Assembly: GCA_016776705.1 (NCBI GenBank)
Contig: JADHSW010000028.1
Span: 1 to 19,339 of the forward strand
Origin: Rhodospirillales bacterium
GTDB lineage: Bacteria; Pseudomonadota; Alphaproteobacteria; Rhodospirillales; JABHCV01
Direction of reading: 5' to 3'
DNA length: 19,339 nt
Shown here piece by piece: positions 1 through 7,184 of the stretch. Below the pieces are notes generated by a model. The model was not told the DNA's origin. It saw nothing but the letters and a program-made list of their open reading frames with translations, and searched no databases. The translations under genes were made by a program, and so were the position numbers. Within the stretch, counting starts at the first letter, position 1; every line of letters begins with the position of its first letter.

Positions 1-140
1 ACATGGAGGCCATGGGCGCGGTGCGCCTGAAAGAGGTCGATGAAGCGCAGGCCATTATCGTGCAAAGCGCCAAGGCGCTGGCAGATGCCGGGGAAATCGT
101 CATCTCCAGCGGCTCTGAAGAAGACGAACTGGTGTATTAG
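1..140 (+). CDS. fliG: Flagellar motor switch protein FliG, C-terminal fragment
   Basis: Only the last 45 or so codons are present; the 5' part lies outside the window. The frame starts at base 3 and ends with TAG at 138-140. The visible peptide contains MGAVRLKEVDEAQ, then a helix ending in GEIVI and an acidic tail ending EEDELVY. This matches the end of the FliG C-terminal domain, where the family has a G-P/A-V-R-L motif followed by V-x-x-x-Q and a G-E-hydrophobic segment. FliG forms part of the cytoplasmic switch ring of the flagellar motor and contacts MotA through its C-terminal domain. It ends 10 bases before the stop of the convergent PAS-GGDEF-EAL gene. The identification rests on a short fragment but the motif order is characteristic. 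Confidence 0.8.
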   Translation, partial: MEAMGAVRLKEVDEAQAIIVQSAKALADAGEIVISSGSEEDELVY

Positions 141-150
141 AAGACTTGGC

Positions 151-3144
151 TCAGGCAGGAATAGCCAATGTTGATTGGTGAGTTTTAAAGAACTGCGTCA
201 GTTCGTCTGCAGGTTTCGGCCTACAGAAAAAATAACCCTGAATTTCATCACATTCATATTGCTGCAAAATTGCCAGCTGTTCCTTTGTCTCGACACCTTC
301 GGCAACAATCCTGCGGTTCAGGGTTTGGCCCATATTGATGATGGTTTTGATAATTTGTGCGTCATCTTCGCTGGTATCAATATCTGAGACGAATGAACGG
401 TCGATCTTGATTGTATCAATAGGGAATCGTTTTAGATAACTAAGCGAAGAATACCCTGTGCCAAAATCATCCATAGCCACGTGCAGGCCCATCTCGTGCA
501 ATTCACCAAGCGCCACAACGGCTTTTGCAGAGTCGCTCATAAGCATGCTTTCGGTAATTTCAATTTCCAGACTTTCAGAACTTACGCCGCATTCATTCAT
601 AACCCTTCTAAGCATTGGCACGAAGGACACCTCGCGTAGTTGCCTGGCGGACAGGTTGACAGCGATACGAAGCGGGGGAATTCCTTCTGCCACCCATGTT
701 TTATGCTGCTCACAAGCTGTTCTTAAAGCCCACTCCCCGACCTCAACGACCATGCCGGTTTCTTCAAGGACGGGAATAAATGTGACCGGGGATACCAGCC
801 CAAGATTCTTACTTTGCCATCGCATCAAGGCTTCAACGCCCGTAATCCGGCCTGTTAGAAGTTCAAGTTTTGGCTGGTAATGAAGTTCAAATTCATCGCT
901 TTCAAGGGCTTTGGACAAACCATTTTTTATAACAAGCCGTTCCTTCACTTCCGCGTTCATGTCGGGGGTGAAAAACTGATAATTGGCCTTGCCTTGCTCC
1001 TTTGCCCGATACATTGCGGCATCGGCATTCTTGATCAAATCGTTGGCTTCAAGCGCATCATCTGGATAAATCGTCACACCGATGGAGCCAGAAATAAAGG
1101 ATTCATGGCCTTTCAGATTGAATGGCTTGATCAGGGTGTCGAGAATGCGTTGCGCCAAAAGTGGCGCATTTCGGGGATCTACCAAATTGGGCATAATGAC
1201 GGTGAATTCGTCACCGCCAAGGCGGGCCACCGTATCGCCGGAACGAATGCATTTATTCAATCGCCGGGCGGCTTCCTGCAGCAGCAAATCGCCCACATCA
1301 TGGCCCAGGGTATCGTTGACCAGCTTGAAGCCATCCAGATCAAGAAATAAAAGCCCCAATTTGTGTCCTGATCGTTCCATTGTCGCCAGCCCCTGGTTTA
1401 GGCGATCATGAAACAGTGCCCGGTTGGGCAGGTCAGTCAGGGCATCATAGTTTGCCTGATAATAAATGCGTTCCTGATCCTGCTTGCGTTTGGTGATGTC
1501 GGTCAGAACGGCGGCGAATTGCAGGGCCTGGCCATCCAGATCGGCAATAACCGAGACGGACAACCTGACGGCGATATCATCGCCATTTTTCTTTTTGTGC
1601 CAGAACTCCCCTTCCCAGCGCCCTTTGTTCTCGATTGCACCCCACATTCTTTTAAGGAGTTCCCGGTCTTTTTTTAACGCCTTGTAAAACGGCGGCATTT
1701 TTCCGAGGACATCTACTTCGTTGTAACCTGTAATCTCACTAAAGGCTGCATTGACGCCGGTGGTCCGGAACCGCTTGTCGACAATAACAACGGCCTCGGT
1801 AAGGTTGGCGATAACCTCGGCGGCGAGGCGAAGTTTTTCTTCAGCCTTGCGGCGCACGCCAATTTCTTCCGTCAGTTCTTTGGTGCGTTCCTCAACCCGG
1901 GTTTCCAACTCGTCGTGAGCTTTTTGCAATGCTGTTTCAGCATTTTTTCTGATCGTGATGTCTTTAACGATACCGGTAAACAGTCGCAAATGACCGAGCC
2001 GCATTTCGGTAACGGCCAGTTCCATGGGAAACAGCGAGCCATCTTTGCGTTGCCCCTGTTCCTCACGGTCGGTTTGGCCAATAATCCTTTTAAAACCGGT
2101 TTTTTTATAATTTTTCAGGTACGTATCGTGTTTCGAGCGATGAGGTTCTGGGACCAGGATTTTAACGTTAATGCCAATGACTTCTCTGGCCTTGTAGCCA
2201 AAAATATTTTCCGCAGCCGGATTGAATGACTGAATCAACCCCATATCATCAATCGTGATAATGGCGTCGGCAACCGTATTCAAAACACCATTCAGGCGTT
2301 GTTCGCGCTCGCGCAAGGACTCGGTTGAACGCAGCCGCTGGGTAATATCGCGAGCCTCTACCATAAAGGCATCTTCACCCGGCGCACCGAAAGACGATAC
2401 AGCGACTTCAACATCGATAGTTTCACCATCGACCCGGATAAATTTAAGCGGCATTGATGAGCCAGAACCAGAAAGATGGGACAGCTCGTCAGCCAAACCC
2501 TGCAAACCATCCATCAGTACGTCATGATAATCGGGATGCAACAGCGTTATCAGCTTGCGGCCAATCAAGGTCGTCGGGTCATCCTCAAACAGGATGTCTG
2601 CCCCGGCGGCATTGATGAAGGTTATCTCGCCGTTTTCGCAAATACAGATAAGATCCAGCGCGCTTTCGACAAGGGTGCGATAGCGACTTTCACTTCTGAG
2701 AACGGTTTCTGCGACCCTTATTTTGTTCGTAATGTCGCGGGCTTGTACCGATACCAGTCCGGTTCCGGGTTTTCCAACCAGGGAGAACACCATTTCCGCA
2801 TCAATTTCTGCTTCCCGCCCACGCTTTAGCTTTAGTGGAATGGGATCATCTTCGGCCAGGCCATTTTCCAGCATTTCGGCGACAATATCGCGATATTCCG
2901 GGTGCAGGAACTCGGCAAATTCGCGCCCCGCCGCCCTTTTGGTCGATTTTAAATTAAGCATGCTCAAACCGGCGGCGTTGATGTAGGCAATTTTGCCATA
3001 ACGGCACAGGCAAATCAGATCGGCAGCCGACTCGACAATGTTGACGGCCCAATCACCATCACCTGCATCCGAAGCATCTTTTTCGGACAATACATTTTCA
3101 GTCTTTTTTTGTTGACCGGACGCTTTTTTGGAAGAGCGTGTCAT
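151..3144 (-). CDS. PAS(x4)-GGDEF-EAL cyclic-di-GMP protein
   Basis: A 997-residue protein without transmembrane segments. Four PAS domains lie at about 30-145, 155-270, 282-400 and 440-555, with a coiled-coil helix around 400-440 between the third and fourth. The GGDEF domain (about 565-725) keeps the active-site motif GGDEF at 643-647 and an inhibitory RxxD site at 634-637. The EAL domain (about 740-985) keeps EAL at 771-773, EITES at 862-866, DDFGTGYSS at 892-900 and AEGVE at 948-952, so both diguanylate cyclase and phosphodiesterase activities look possible. The third PAS resembles the FixL haem-PAS, with His339 in SKHDTYL, IIG at 354-356 and RKDGS at 366-370. Location next to fliG fits control of motility by c-di-GMP, which is inference. 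The ATG at 3144 has no clear Shine-Dalgarno sequence, so the start is the least certain part. Confidence 0.93.
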   Translation of the reverse strand: MTRSSKKASGQQKKTENVLSEKDASDAGDGDWAVNIVESAADLICLCRYGKIAYINAAGLSMLNLKSTKRAAGREFAEFLHPEYRDIVAEMLENGLAEDDPIPLKLKRGREAEIDAEMVFSLVGKPGTGLVSVQARDITNKIRVAETVLRSESRYRTLVESALDLICICENGEITFINAAGADILFEDDPTTLIGRKLITLLHPDYHDVLMDGLQGLADELSHLSGSGSSMPLKFIRVDGETIDVEVAVSSFGAPGEDAFMVEARDITQRLRSTESLREREQRLNGVLNTVADAIITIDDMGLIQSFNPAAENIFGYKAREVIGINVKILVPEPHRSKHDTYLKNYKKTGFKRIIGQTDREEQGQRKDGSLFPMELAVTEMRLGHLRLFTGIVKDITIRKNAETALQKAHDELETRVEERTKELTEEIGVRRKAEEKLRLAAEVIANLTEAVVIVDKRFRTTGVNAAFSEITGYNEVDVLGKMPPFYKALKKDRELLKRMWGAIENKGRWEGEFWHKKKNGDDIAVRLSVSVIADLDGQALQFAAVLTDITKRKQDQERIYYQANYDALTDLPNRALFHDRLNQGLATMERSGHKLGLLFLDLDGFKLVNDTLGHDVGDLLLQEAARRLNKCIRSGDTVARLGGDEFTVIMPNLVDPRNAPLLAQRILDTLIKPFNLKGHESFISGSIGVTIYPDDALEANDLIKNADAAMYRAKEQGKANYQFFTPDMNAEVKERLVIKNGLSKALESDEFELHYQPKLELLTGRITGVEALMRWQSKNLGLVSPVTFIPVLEETGMVVEVGEWALRTACEQHKTWVAEGIPPLRIAVNLSARQLREVSFVPMLRRVMNECGVSSESLEIEITESMLMSDSAKAVVALGELHEMGLHVAMDDFGTGYSSLSYLKRFPIDTIKIDRSFVSDIDTSEDDAQIIKTIINMGQTLNRRIVAEGVETKEQLAILQQYECDEIQGYFFCRPKPADELTQFFKTHQSTLAIPA

Positions 3145-3229
3145 TAAGCGATTTTCATCAACAGATTTTTCCCAAACTCATGCAAAATCAATAGCATGGA
3201 AACCTGAGGAATGTATAGAAAACAGTCGG

Positions 3230-3736
3230 TTAGAAATTAAGTATATCGCTGATAGACTCGATTCCCTTGCGGGCGCACTTATCATCTGATTCAGGACCAG
3301 GAGCGCCTGAAACGCCGATTGAACCAACAATACTGCCAGCCGCATCAATACGTACGCCACCAGCAACCATCAGGGCATCAGGAACATGTCGAATTCCAGA
3401 AGCGACGCCGGATTGTGTTGGTTCCGACAAATTGATTGTATCGGTGTGAAAACTCAATGCAGTACGGGCCTTTTGAAGTGCGATGTCGGGTGAAAAAATA
3501 CCGGCAAGCTGATCGCGGATAAGAACCTGCAATACGCCTGAACGATCAACAACCGCCACCGCGACCTGAAAGCCATCATCCCTGCAGGATTGCAGGGTCG
3601 CCTGGGCGGCCTTCATCGCCAACTCAAGATTCATCGCCTGATAGCTCACCAGTTCTTCATTTGCCCGAGCGGGCGACATGAACAGGGTTGCTGCAAAAAA
3701 AGAAACGATTGTCGCCGAAAAAAATGATTTATCCAT
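3230..3736 (-). CDS. Secreted GlcG/HbpS-like (DUF336) protein
   Basis: A 168-residue protein with an N-terminal signal peptide (hydrophobic stretch about 5-20, likely cleavage after PARA-N near residue 26). The mature part has the GlcG/HbpS fold signature: VAVAVVDRSGVL near 58-69, a central helix with KARTA, and a C-terminal GSIGVSGAPGPESDDKCA segment at 138-155. Members of this family include the haem-binding HbpS and the accessory protein GlcG; several are secreted. No enzymatic role can be assigned from sequence. I chose the ATG at 3736 over the in-frame GTG at 3742 because AAGGAGT lies at a good distance upstream. It starts 9 bases after the SoxS-like gene's stop, suggesting co-transcription. 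Haem or cobalamin binding is possible but not shown. Confidence 0.85.
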   Translation of the reverse strand: MDKSFFSATIVSFFAATLFMSPARANEELVSYQAMNLELAMKAAQATLQSCRDDGFQVAVAVVDRSGVLQVLIRDQLAGIFSPDIALQKARTALSFHTDTINLSEPTQSGVASGIRHVPDALMVAGGVRIDAAGSIVGSIGVSGAPGPESDDKCARKGIESISDILNF

Positions 3737-3745
3737 GCCCACTCC

Positions 3746-4147
3746 TTATGATCCGTTTGTCGCCCTTAGGCCTTTACTGACAATAATTTCATTGAGAAGT
3801 TGCCAGAAAAAATCCTCTCCTGGATACCCGATAATGCGCCCGACTTCTTTGCCTTTTTGCATGACGATAAATGTTGGTGTGTAGACCAGTCCACCCAGAT
3901 GCTTCAGGTCGCTGGGCCTGTCATCACCAATATCGACGCGGCGCAGGGGGATAATTTTGGCTTCGCTGGTCTTGCCATAGATGGCGCCTATTTCCTCGTT
4001 CCATAACTCGCACCATTCACAGCCGTGACTTTCGAACATAACAAGCTCAGCAGCTTCTGCCCTTTCGATGTCAGCACAGAAAATGGCGAAAAAAGAAAAA
4101 ATCGCAAAGGCTATTACGGAGCGATGAAACGAAAAATAAGCTAACAT
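3746..4147 (-). CDS. soxS: SoxS-like periplasmic thioredoxin
   Basis: A 133-residue thioredoxin-fold protein. A hydrophobic N-terminal segment (about 10-26) followed by AEA-A at 30-33 indicates Sec export. The redox motif is C43-E-W-C46 in the context SHGCEWCELW, and a cis-proline TPTF follows near residue 90. The E-I-G-x-I-Y region after the CxxC motif and PLRRVDI resemble SoxS of Paracoccus-type sox clusters, a periplasmic thioredoxin reported to keep SoxYZ active. It would be reduced through SoxV, encoded further along in this window. It sits in a minus-strand pair with the GlcG/HbpS-like gene, downstream of the tusA terminator, so it probably has its own promoter. The ribosome-binding site before the ATG is weak. 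An alternative name would be a generic thioredoxin-family protein. Confidence 0.8.
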   Translation of the reverse strand: MLAYFSFHRSVIAFAIFSFFAIFCADIERAEAAELVMFESHGCEWCELWNEEIGAIYGKTSEAKIIPLRRVDIGDDRPSDLKHLGGLVYTPTFIVMQKGKEVGRIIGYPGEDFFWQLLNEIIVSKGLRATNGS

Positions 4148-4205
4148 ACTGAAGCCAGTCCAAGTGCACAGACGATCTTAAAAATTCACGTCTTCAAAAA
4201 GACAA

Positions 4206-4238
4206 TGGGCCGGACCCCACAGAAGGAATTCCGGCCCA
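4206..4238 (-). terminator. Intrinsic terminator after tusA
   Basis: Perfect 9-bp inverted repeat TGGGCCGGA (4206-4214) and TCCGGCCCA (4230-4238) around a 15-base loop. Read on the minus strand, the hairpin is followed by TTGTCTTTTTG, giving a T-rich tract. It lies 34 bases past the tusA stop and would separate the dsrE2-tusA transcript from the soxS-like gene. Confidence 0.75.
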
Positions 4239-4271
4239 CAAAAACTATTATTATTATTAAAATACAGTTTA

Positions 4272-4496
4272 TTAGGCGCTTTTCTTAATCATGTAAGTAA
4301 AGACACCATCGGCCTCACTGCTATCCAGCAATTCATTGCCGGTTGAACGACAAAAGGCTTCAAAATCCTTGACTGAGCCAGGGTCGGTCGAAAGCACCTG
4401 AAGGGTCTCGCCCGCATCAAGATCCTTGATCGCTTTCTTGGCCTTCAAAATCGGCAAGGGACAATTCATGCCCTTGGTGTCGAGTGTGGTTGTCAT
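4272..4496 (-). CDS. tusA: Sulfur carrier protein TusA
   Basis: A 74-residue TusA/SirA-family protein with the diagnostic C12-P-L-P15 motif in KGMNCPLPILKAKKA, where Cys12 would carry persulfide sulfur. The rest follows the two-layer alpha/beta TusA pattern, with LQVLSTDPGSVKDFEAFCRSTG. In sulfur oxidisers TusA hands sulfane sulfur between DsrE-type proteins, rhodaneses and the Dsr or sHdr machinery in the cytoplasm. It lies in the same orientation as the RHH gene and dsrE2, 54 bases after the former. A clear AGGAG precedes the ATG. The small intergenic space contains the palindrome TAGGGTTACCCTA (4518-4530), so tusA might also have a separate control point. No rhodanese is linked here, unlike the common rhd-tusA-dsrE2 set. 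Confidence 0.95.
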   Translation of the reverse strand: MTTTLDTKGMNCPLPILKAKKAIKDLDAGETLQVLSTDPGSVKDFEAFCRSTGNELLDSSEADGVFTYMIKKSA

Positions 4497-4517
4497 TCGG
4501 AATCTCCTGTTTAAAAC

Positions 4518-4530
4518 TAGGGTTACCCTA
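4518..4530. promoter_or_regulatory. 13-bp palindrome upstream of tusA
   Basis: TAGGGT-T-ACCCTA is a perfect inverted repeat with one central base, 22 bases upstream of the tusA start codon and 21 bases past the stop of the RHH gene. It may be an operator, for example for the neighbouring RHH protein, since RHH dimers bind short palindromes, or a weak hairpin. No function is demonstrated by sequence alone. Confidence 0.35.
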
Positions 4531-4550
4531 CCCTGTATATTAGCGCTTCA

Positions 4551-4877
4551 TCAAGTACAGATATTGATATACTTCAAACACACCACTCGAAGGCACGAAG
4601 CCAGGTTCTTTTCGTTGGCGACCTGGCAATGGTCATGAATGCGTGTCACCAGGGCAGCGACGCTCAGGTCTTCCTCTGCCGCCAAAATTTCAAGAACCGT
4701 CCAGTAGGCCCTTTCGATTCGTATTGTTGTCGAATGACCATGAATGCGCAACGAACGGCGTTCTGGCTCAAACTCAAGATGCTGCTCGACATTGCACAAG
4801 CCAAACAACCTGTTTAGGGGTGTTTGATCCGGGTCGTCGGGTAAGACTTCTGGACCATCTGCTACATTGACGCTCAT
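4551..4877 (-). CDS. Ribbon-helix-helix (RHH_4-type) protein
   Basis: A 108-residue protein. The C-terminal two thirds (about 41-105) fit the RHH_4 pattern: RSLRIHGHSTTIRIERAYW as the beta strand and start of helix A, a helix LSVAALVTRIHDH, and NLASCLRVVCLKYI. The first 40 residues are acidic and proline-rich and look disordered. RHH_4 proteins are small putative DNA-binding or regulatory proteins common in Alphaproteobacteria, mostly uncharacterised. It lies between dsrE2 and tusA on the same strand (56 bases after dsrE2, 54 before tusA). It carries four cysteines (28, 84, 95, 100), which is many for its size. GGGAG lies 9 bases before the ATG. A role in regulating these sulfur-carrier genes is possible but unproven. 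Confidence 0.75.
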   Translation of the reverse strand: MSVNVADGPEVLPDDPDQTPLNRLFGLCNVEQHLEFEPERRSLRIHGHSTTIRIERAYWTVLEILAAEEDLSVAALVTRIHDHCQVANEKNLASCLRVVCLKYINICT

Positions 4878-4933
4878 CTTCGAAAGCTCCCAAGCTCTCC
4901 CCGCACCAGCAGGGCACCCAAAGCCGGCGTTGA

Positions 4934-5434
4934 CTATATGTAAAGGTTGATATCAGACTTGAGGGCGTTTTCCATGTAGGTGGCGGCGCCGCCAAGTTCG
5001 ATGTCATCAATCAAATCCTTCGAATCCATCTCGAACAAGTCCAAAGTCATCTGGCAAGCGATCATCTGGATATCCGATTCAACGGCAGCTTCGCGCAGTT
5101 CCGGTATCGAGGCTACGCCTTTTTTCTTGATCAGGTTTTTCATCATCGTCGAACACATGGCATCCACACCGGGAATCGCCGACATGATGTTCGGCATGGT
5201 CATATGCATGCCCATCATCGGCATCTCCATCGCCGGATTGCCAAGCGTGGAAATTTGCAGGTGATCCAGATTTTTCTTCAGCAACTGCAGGCCGTAGAAA
5301 GTAAAGAACATCGAAACCTTTACATCCATGGCCGCAGCCGTGGTCGCCAGAATAAACGGCGGGTAGGCCCAATCAAGGGTCCCCTTGGTAACGATAATCG
5401 ACATGGATTTTGCGTTTTCGCCCTCAGCACTCAT
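4934..5434 (-). CDS. dsrE2: DsrE2-type DsrE/DsrF/DrsH-like protein
   Basis: A 166-residue DsrE-superfamily protein. It has an N-terminal beta strand (SIIVTKGTLDWAYPPF), a helix AAAMDVKVSMFFTFYGLQLL at about 34-52, and the conserved Cys127 in QMIACQMTLDLF, the position expected to bind persulfide in DsrE2 proteins. A second cysteine, Cys94, lies in GVDAMCSTMMKN. Residues 69-98 are unusually methionine-rich. DsrE2 proteins co-occur with tusA and sometimes rhodanese genes in sulfur oxidisers and are thought to take part in cytoplasmic sulfur transfer. It is the first gene of the dsrE2-RHH-tusA group and is divergent from the YeeE-type permease, across a 381-base region that carries a predicted ArsR-type operator. 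GGGAG lies 9 bases before the ATG. Confidence 0.88.
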   Translation of the reverse strand: MSAEGENAKSMSIIVTKGTLDWAYPPFILATTAAAMDVKVSMFFTFYGLQLLKKNLDHLQISTLGNPAMEMPMMGMHMTMPNIMSAIPGVDAMCSTMMKNLIKKKGVASIPELREAAVESDIQMIACQMTLDLFEMDSKDLIDDIELGGAATYMENALKSDINLYI

Positions 5435-5815
5435 TCTTCAACACTCCCAAAATGAAGGTAAAGGCGACATAGCGCTCTTTTACCTTTCCAATGCGCCTTG
5501 AACGACGCGTATTAAAGCAATTAGAATTAGCTAATATACCTCCGCTTAAAAGCAAAAGGTAGTACATATTGCCTACAATCATATCACGCCCGTCATTTAC
5601 AGACAAAACAGTCATTATAACTGACAATTTGTCCCTAATATTGCGCTGCACAACGTTATCTTATAACAAATTTAGCAAAAACGAATATACCTGATCAAAA
5701 AATTACATTATACAAACTGCATATTCAATGAGACTGCTACCAAACGGCAGGCCTTGCGGAGCTGAGCCGTCAGCCTGTTAAGGGCTAGTAAGAAAGAGAC
5801 TTATAGGGGAAGTTT
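5435..5815. other. Divergent intergenic region dsrE2 / yeeE
   Basis: An AT-rich 381-base region between divergent genes. It holds the palindrome listed at 5520-5535. I see no convincing gene: the one open frame through it, minus strand 5424-5651, has no recognisable domain and overlaps dsrE2. The yeeE leader ends in AGGGGAAGTTT before its ATG, a good ribosome-binding site. Exact promoters cannot be fixed; AT-rich candidates such as ATTATACA near 5705-5712 are weak. Confidence 0.6.
5520..5535. promoter_or_regulatory. Predicted ArsR/SoxR-type operator, dsrE2-yeeE region
   Basis: ATTAGAATTAGCTAAT contains inverted half-sites ATTAG and CTAAT separated by 6 bases, plus a third half-site (ATTAG at 5526-5530) that makes an uninterrupted ATTAGCTAAT palindrome. 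The same ATTAG-N6-CTAAT architecture occurs over the arsR start codon and before tauE. It is 86 bases upstream of dsrE2 and 281 bases upstream of yeeE, so control of dsrE2-tusA is the more natural reading, though both could respond. Confidence 0.65.
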
Positions 5816-6919
5816 ATGGAAGAGATGCCGATCACAACAATTGTCGGTTTTGCAGGGTTTCTGGCAGGAATCGTTTTTGGCGCCACAGCCAACAAAACAA
5901 ATTTTTGCACCATGGGCGCCCTTTCCGACATCGTCTTCATGGAAGATTATTCCCGTTTCCGTTCCTGGCTTCTGGCCATGGCGATCGCCATAATCGGCTC
6001 TCAGGCCCTGCACATCATGGGCATGATAGATTTGTACGCAAGCATATATCAAACCACCAATCTGGGCTGGCTTGGCGCAGTTGTTGGTGGCCTGATCTTC
6101 GGTTTTGGCATGACCATGGCCGGTGGCTGCGCCAACAAGAACCTGGTGCGCATTGGCGGCGGGAACCTGAAATCCATCGTTGTCGTGATCGTTATGGGTA
6201 TTTTTGGCTACATGACACTGCGCGGCCTTATTGGCCTGGCCCGTGTTGAACTGGAAGCCATCAGCAATATCGAATTGTCTGAAATGGGGCTGGCGTCCCA
6301 AGGCATGGTCGATATGGTCGCCATGGCCATCGGAAGCGAAGCCGAAAGTCTTCGCCTGGGCTTCACAGCCGTCTTTGCAGGAGCCCTGCTTGTTTACTGC
6401 TTCATGGATGCGGGTTTTCGCTCCTCGCCCCTGAACATCTTAGGCGGCCTGATCATCGGCGCTATGGTGCCGCTGGGCTGGTGGATTACAGGTGTTATGG
6501 GATACGACGAATTCAGCCCCACACCATTGTTTTCGTTTACCTTTGTTTCACCGGCAGGTGAAAGCATCCAGTACCTGATGACCTTTACCGGCGCGACCAT
6601 CAACTTTGGCATTGCGACTGTCGGCGGTGTTATCTTTGGTTCCTTCCTGATGGCAATTTTCAGCGGTTCCTTTCACATTGAAGCCTTTAGCGACACCGAT
6701 GATATGAAGCGACACCTTTTCGGGGCTGCTATTATGGGCGTTGGCGGCATTGTCTCGCTGGGTTGCACGGTTGGACAGGGTATTACCGGCATGTCAACAC
6801 TGGCACTTGGCTCCTTGATCGCCCTGATATCCATCATAGTGGGGGGACTGATTGGTTTGAAGTACATGGAAGAAGGCAGTCTTGGCGGGGCGATAAGGGC
6901 GTTGGTGTCGCGGACCTAA
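5816..6919 (+). CDS. YeeE/YedE-family sulfur-compound permease (SoxT-like)
   Basis: A 367-residue inner-membrane protein of the YeeE/YedE family with roughly eight to ten hydrophobic segments. Family cysteines are visible: Cys31 in KTNFCTMGALSD, Cys105 in GGCANKNLVRIGGGNLKS and Cys317 in LGCTVGQGITGMS. The two GxC half-motifs resemble the internal repeat of thiosulfate transporters such as TsuA, where the cysteines line the path. In sox clusters proteins of this family are called SoxT. It could bring thiosulfate or sulfane sulfur into the cytoplasm for TusA/DsrE2, or have a sensing role. It stands alone between dsrE2 (divergent) and soxX (265 bases downstream), with AGGGGA 5 bases before its ATG. 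Substrate cannot be read from sequence. Confidence 0.88.
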   Translation: MEEMPITTIVGFAGFLAGIVFGATANKTNFCTMGALSDIVFMEDYSRFRSWLLAMAIAIIGSQALHIMGMIDLYASIYQTTNLGWLGAVVGGLIFGFGMTMAGGCANKNLVRIGGGNLKSIVVVIVMGIFGYMTLRGLIGLARVELEAISNIELSEMGLASQGMVDMVAMAIGSEAESLRLGFTAVFAGALLVYCFMDAGFRSSPLNILGGLIIGAMVPLGWWITGVMGYDEFSPTPLFSFTFVSPAGESIQYLMTFTGATINFGIATVGGVIFGSFLMAIFSGSFHIEAFSDTDDMKRHLFGAAIMGVGGIVSLGCTVGQGITGMSTLALGSLIALISIIVGGLIGLKYMEEGSLGGAIRALVSRT

Positions 6920-6936
6920 CAAGGCATTGGTAATAT

Positions 6937-6953
6937 CCCTAACAAGATTAGGG
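6937..6953. repeat. Inverted repeat CCCTAA-N5-TTAGGG after yeeE
   Basis: CCCTAA (6937-6942) and TTAGGG (6948-6953) form a short hairpin just past yeeE. The 3' arm is followed by AAACCCCGGTTT, which can form an alternative small stem. The 9-base CCTAACAAG also occurs twice, at 6915-6923 (over the yeeE stop) and 6938-6946. It might serve as a weak yeeE terminator or as an additional outward-facing pair of TTAG half-sites before soxX. No long T tract follows. Confidence 0.35.
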
Positions 6954-6986
6954 AAACCCCGGTTTTCCTGACCTTTTCGCAAAAAT

Positions 6987-7001
6987 ATTAGATTTTCTAA
7001 G
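6987..7001. promoter_or_regulatory. Predicted ArsR/SoxR-type operator upstream of soxX
   Basis: ATTAGATTTTCTAAG holds a perfect TTAGA-TTT-TCTAA palindrome. It matches the other predicted sites but with a 5-base spacer and a final G instead of T, so it is the weakest of the four. It lies 184 bases before the soxX start codon. A promoter-like ATGACA follows at 7013-7018, but the matching -10 is unclear. Confidence 0.55.
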
Positions 7002-7052
7002 CTTGCAATTTTATGACAAGGTCGTTTAAATTATTAAAAGATCATATAAGAA

Positions 7053-7070
7053 ACCCGATATAAATCGGGT
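7053..7070. promoter_or_regulatory. Perfect 7-bp stem-loop in the soxX leader
   Basis: ACCCGAT (7053-7059), loop ATAA, ATCGGGT (7064-7070). It is not followed by a T tract, so it is not an ordinary terminator. It could be an operator or an mRNA structure 115 bases before soxX. A second, wider inverted repeat, CACGTTA at 7134-7140 and TAACGTG at 7158-7164, lies closer to the gene. Confidence 0.4.
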
Positions 7071-7133
7071 CATATGTTATCCGTTCGAAACCTAAAACAA
7101 AGACAATGGTCAGGGAATCGGATGATTTTGGAT

Positions 7134-7164
7134 CACGTTAGCGTTTCCATTGGGACATAACGTG
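7134..7164. promoter_or_regulatory. Wide inverted repeat CACGTTA / TAACGTG before soxX
   Basis: Perfect 7-bp arms (7134-7140 and 7158-7164) separated by 17 bases, centred about 36 bases upstream of the soxX ATG. The 24-base centre-to-centre spacing is a little over two helical turns, compatible with a dimeric regulator or an mRNA stem near the ribosome-binding site GGGAGG (about 7174-7180). Function is unknown. Confidence 0.35.
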
Positions 7165-7184
7165 TAACCGCTTAGGGAGGGATT

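Noticed and set aside
4246..4260. Short ATT repeat before the tusA terminator
   Set aside because: About five ATT units in an AT-rich intergenic stretch; too short to be meaningful beyond the adjacent hairpin.
5424..5651. A 75-residue minus-strand open frame upstream of dsrE2
   Set aside because: No recognisable domain, unusual composition, overlaps the dsrE2 start and covers the predicted operator; treated as non-coding.
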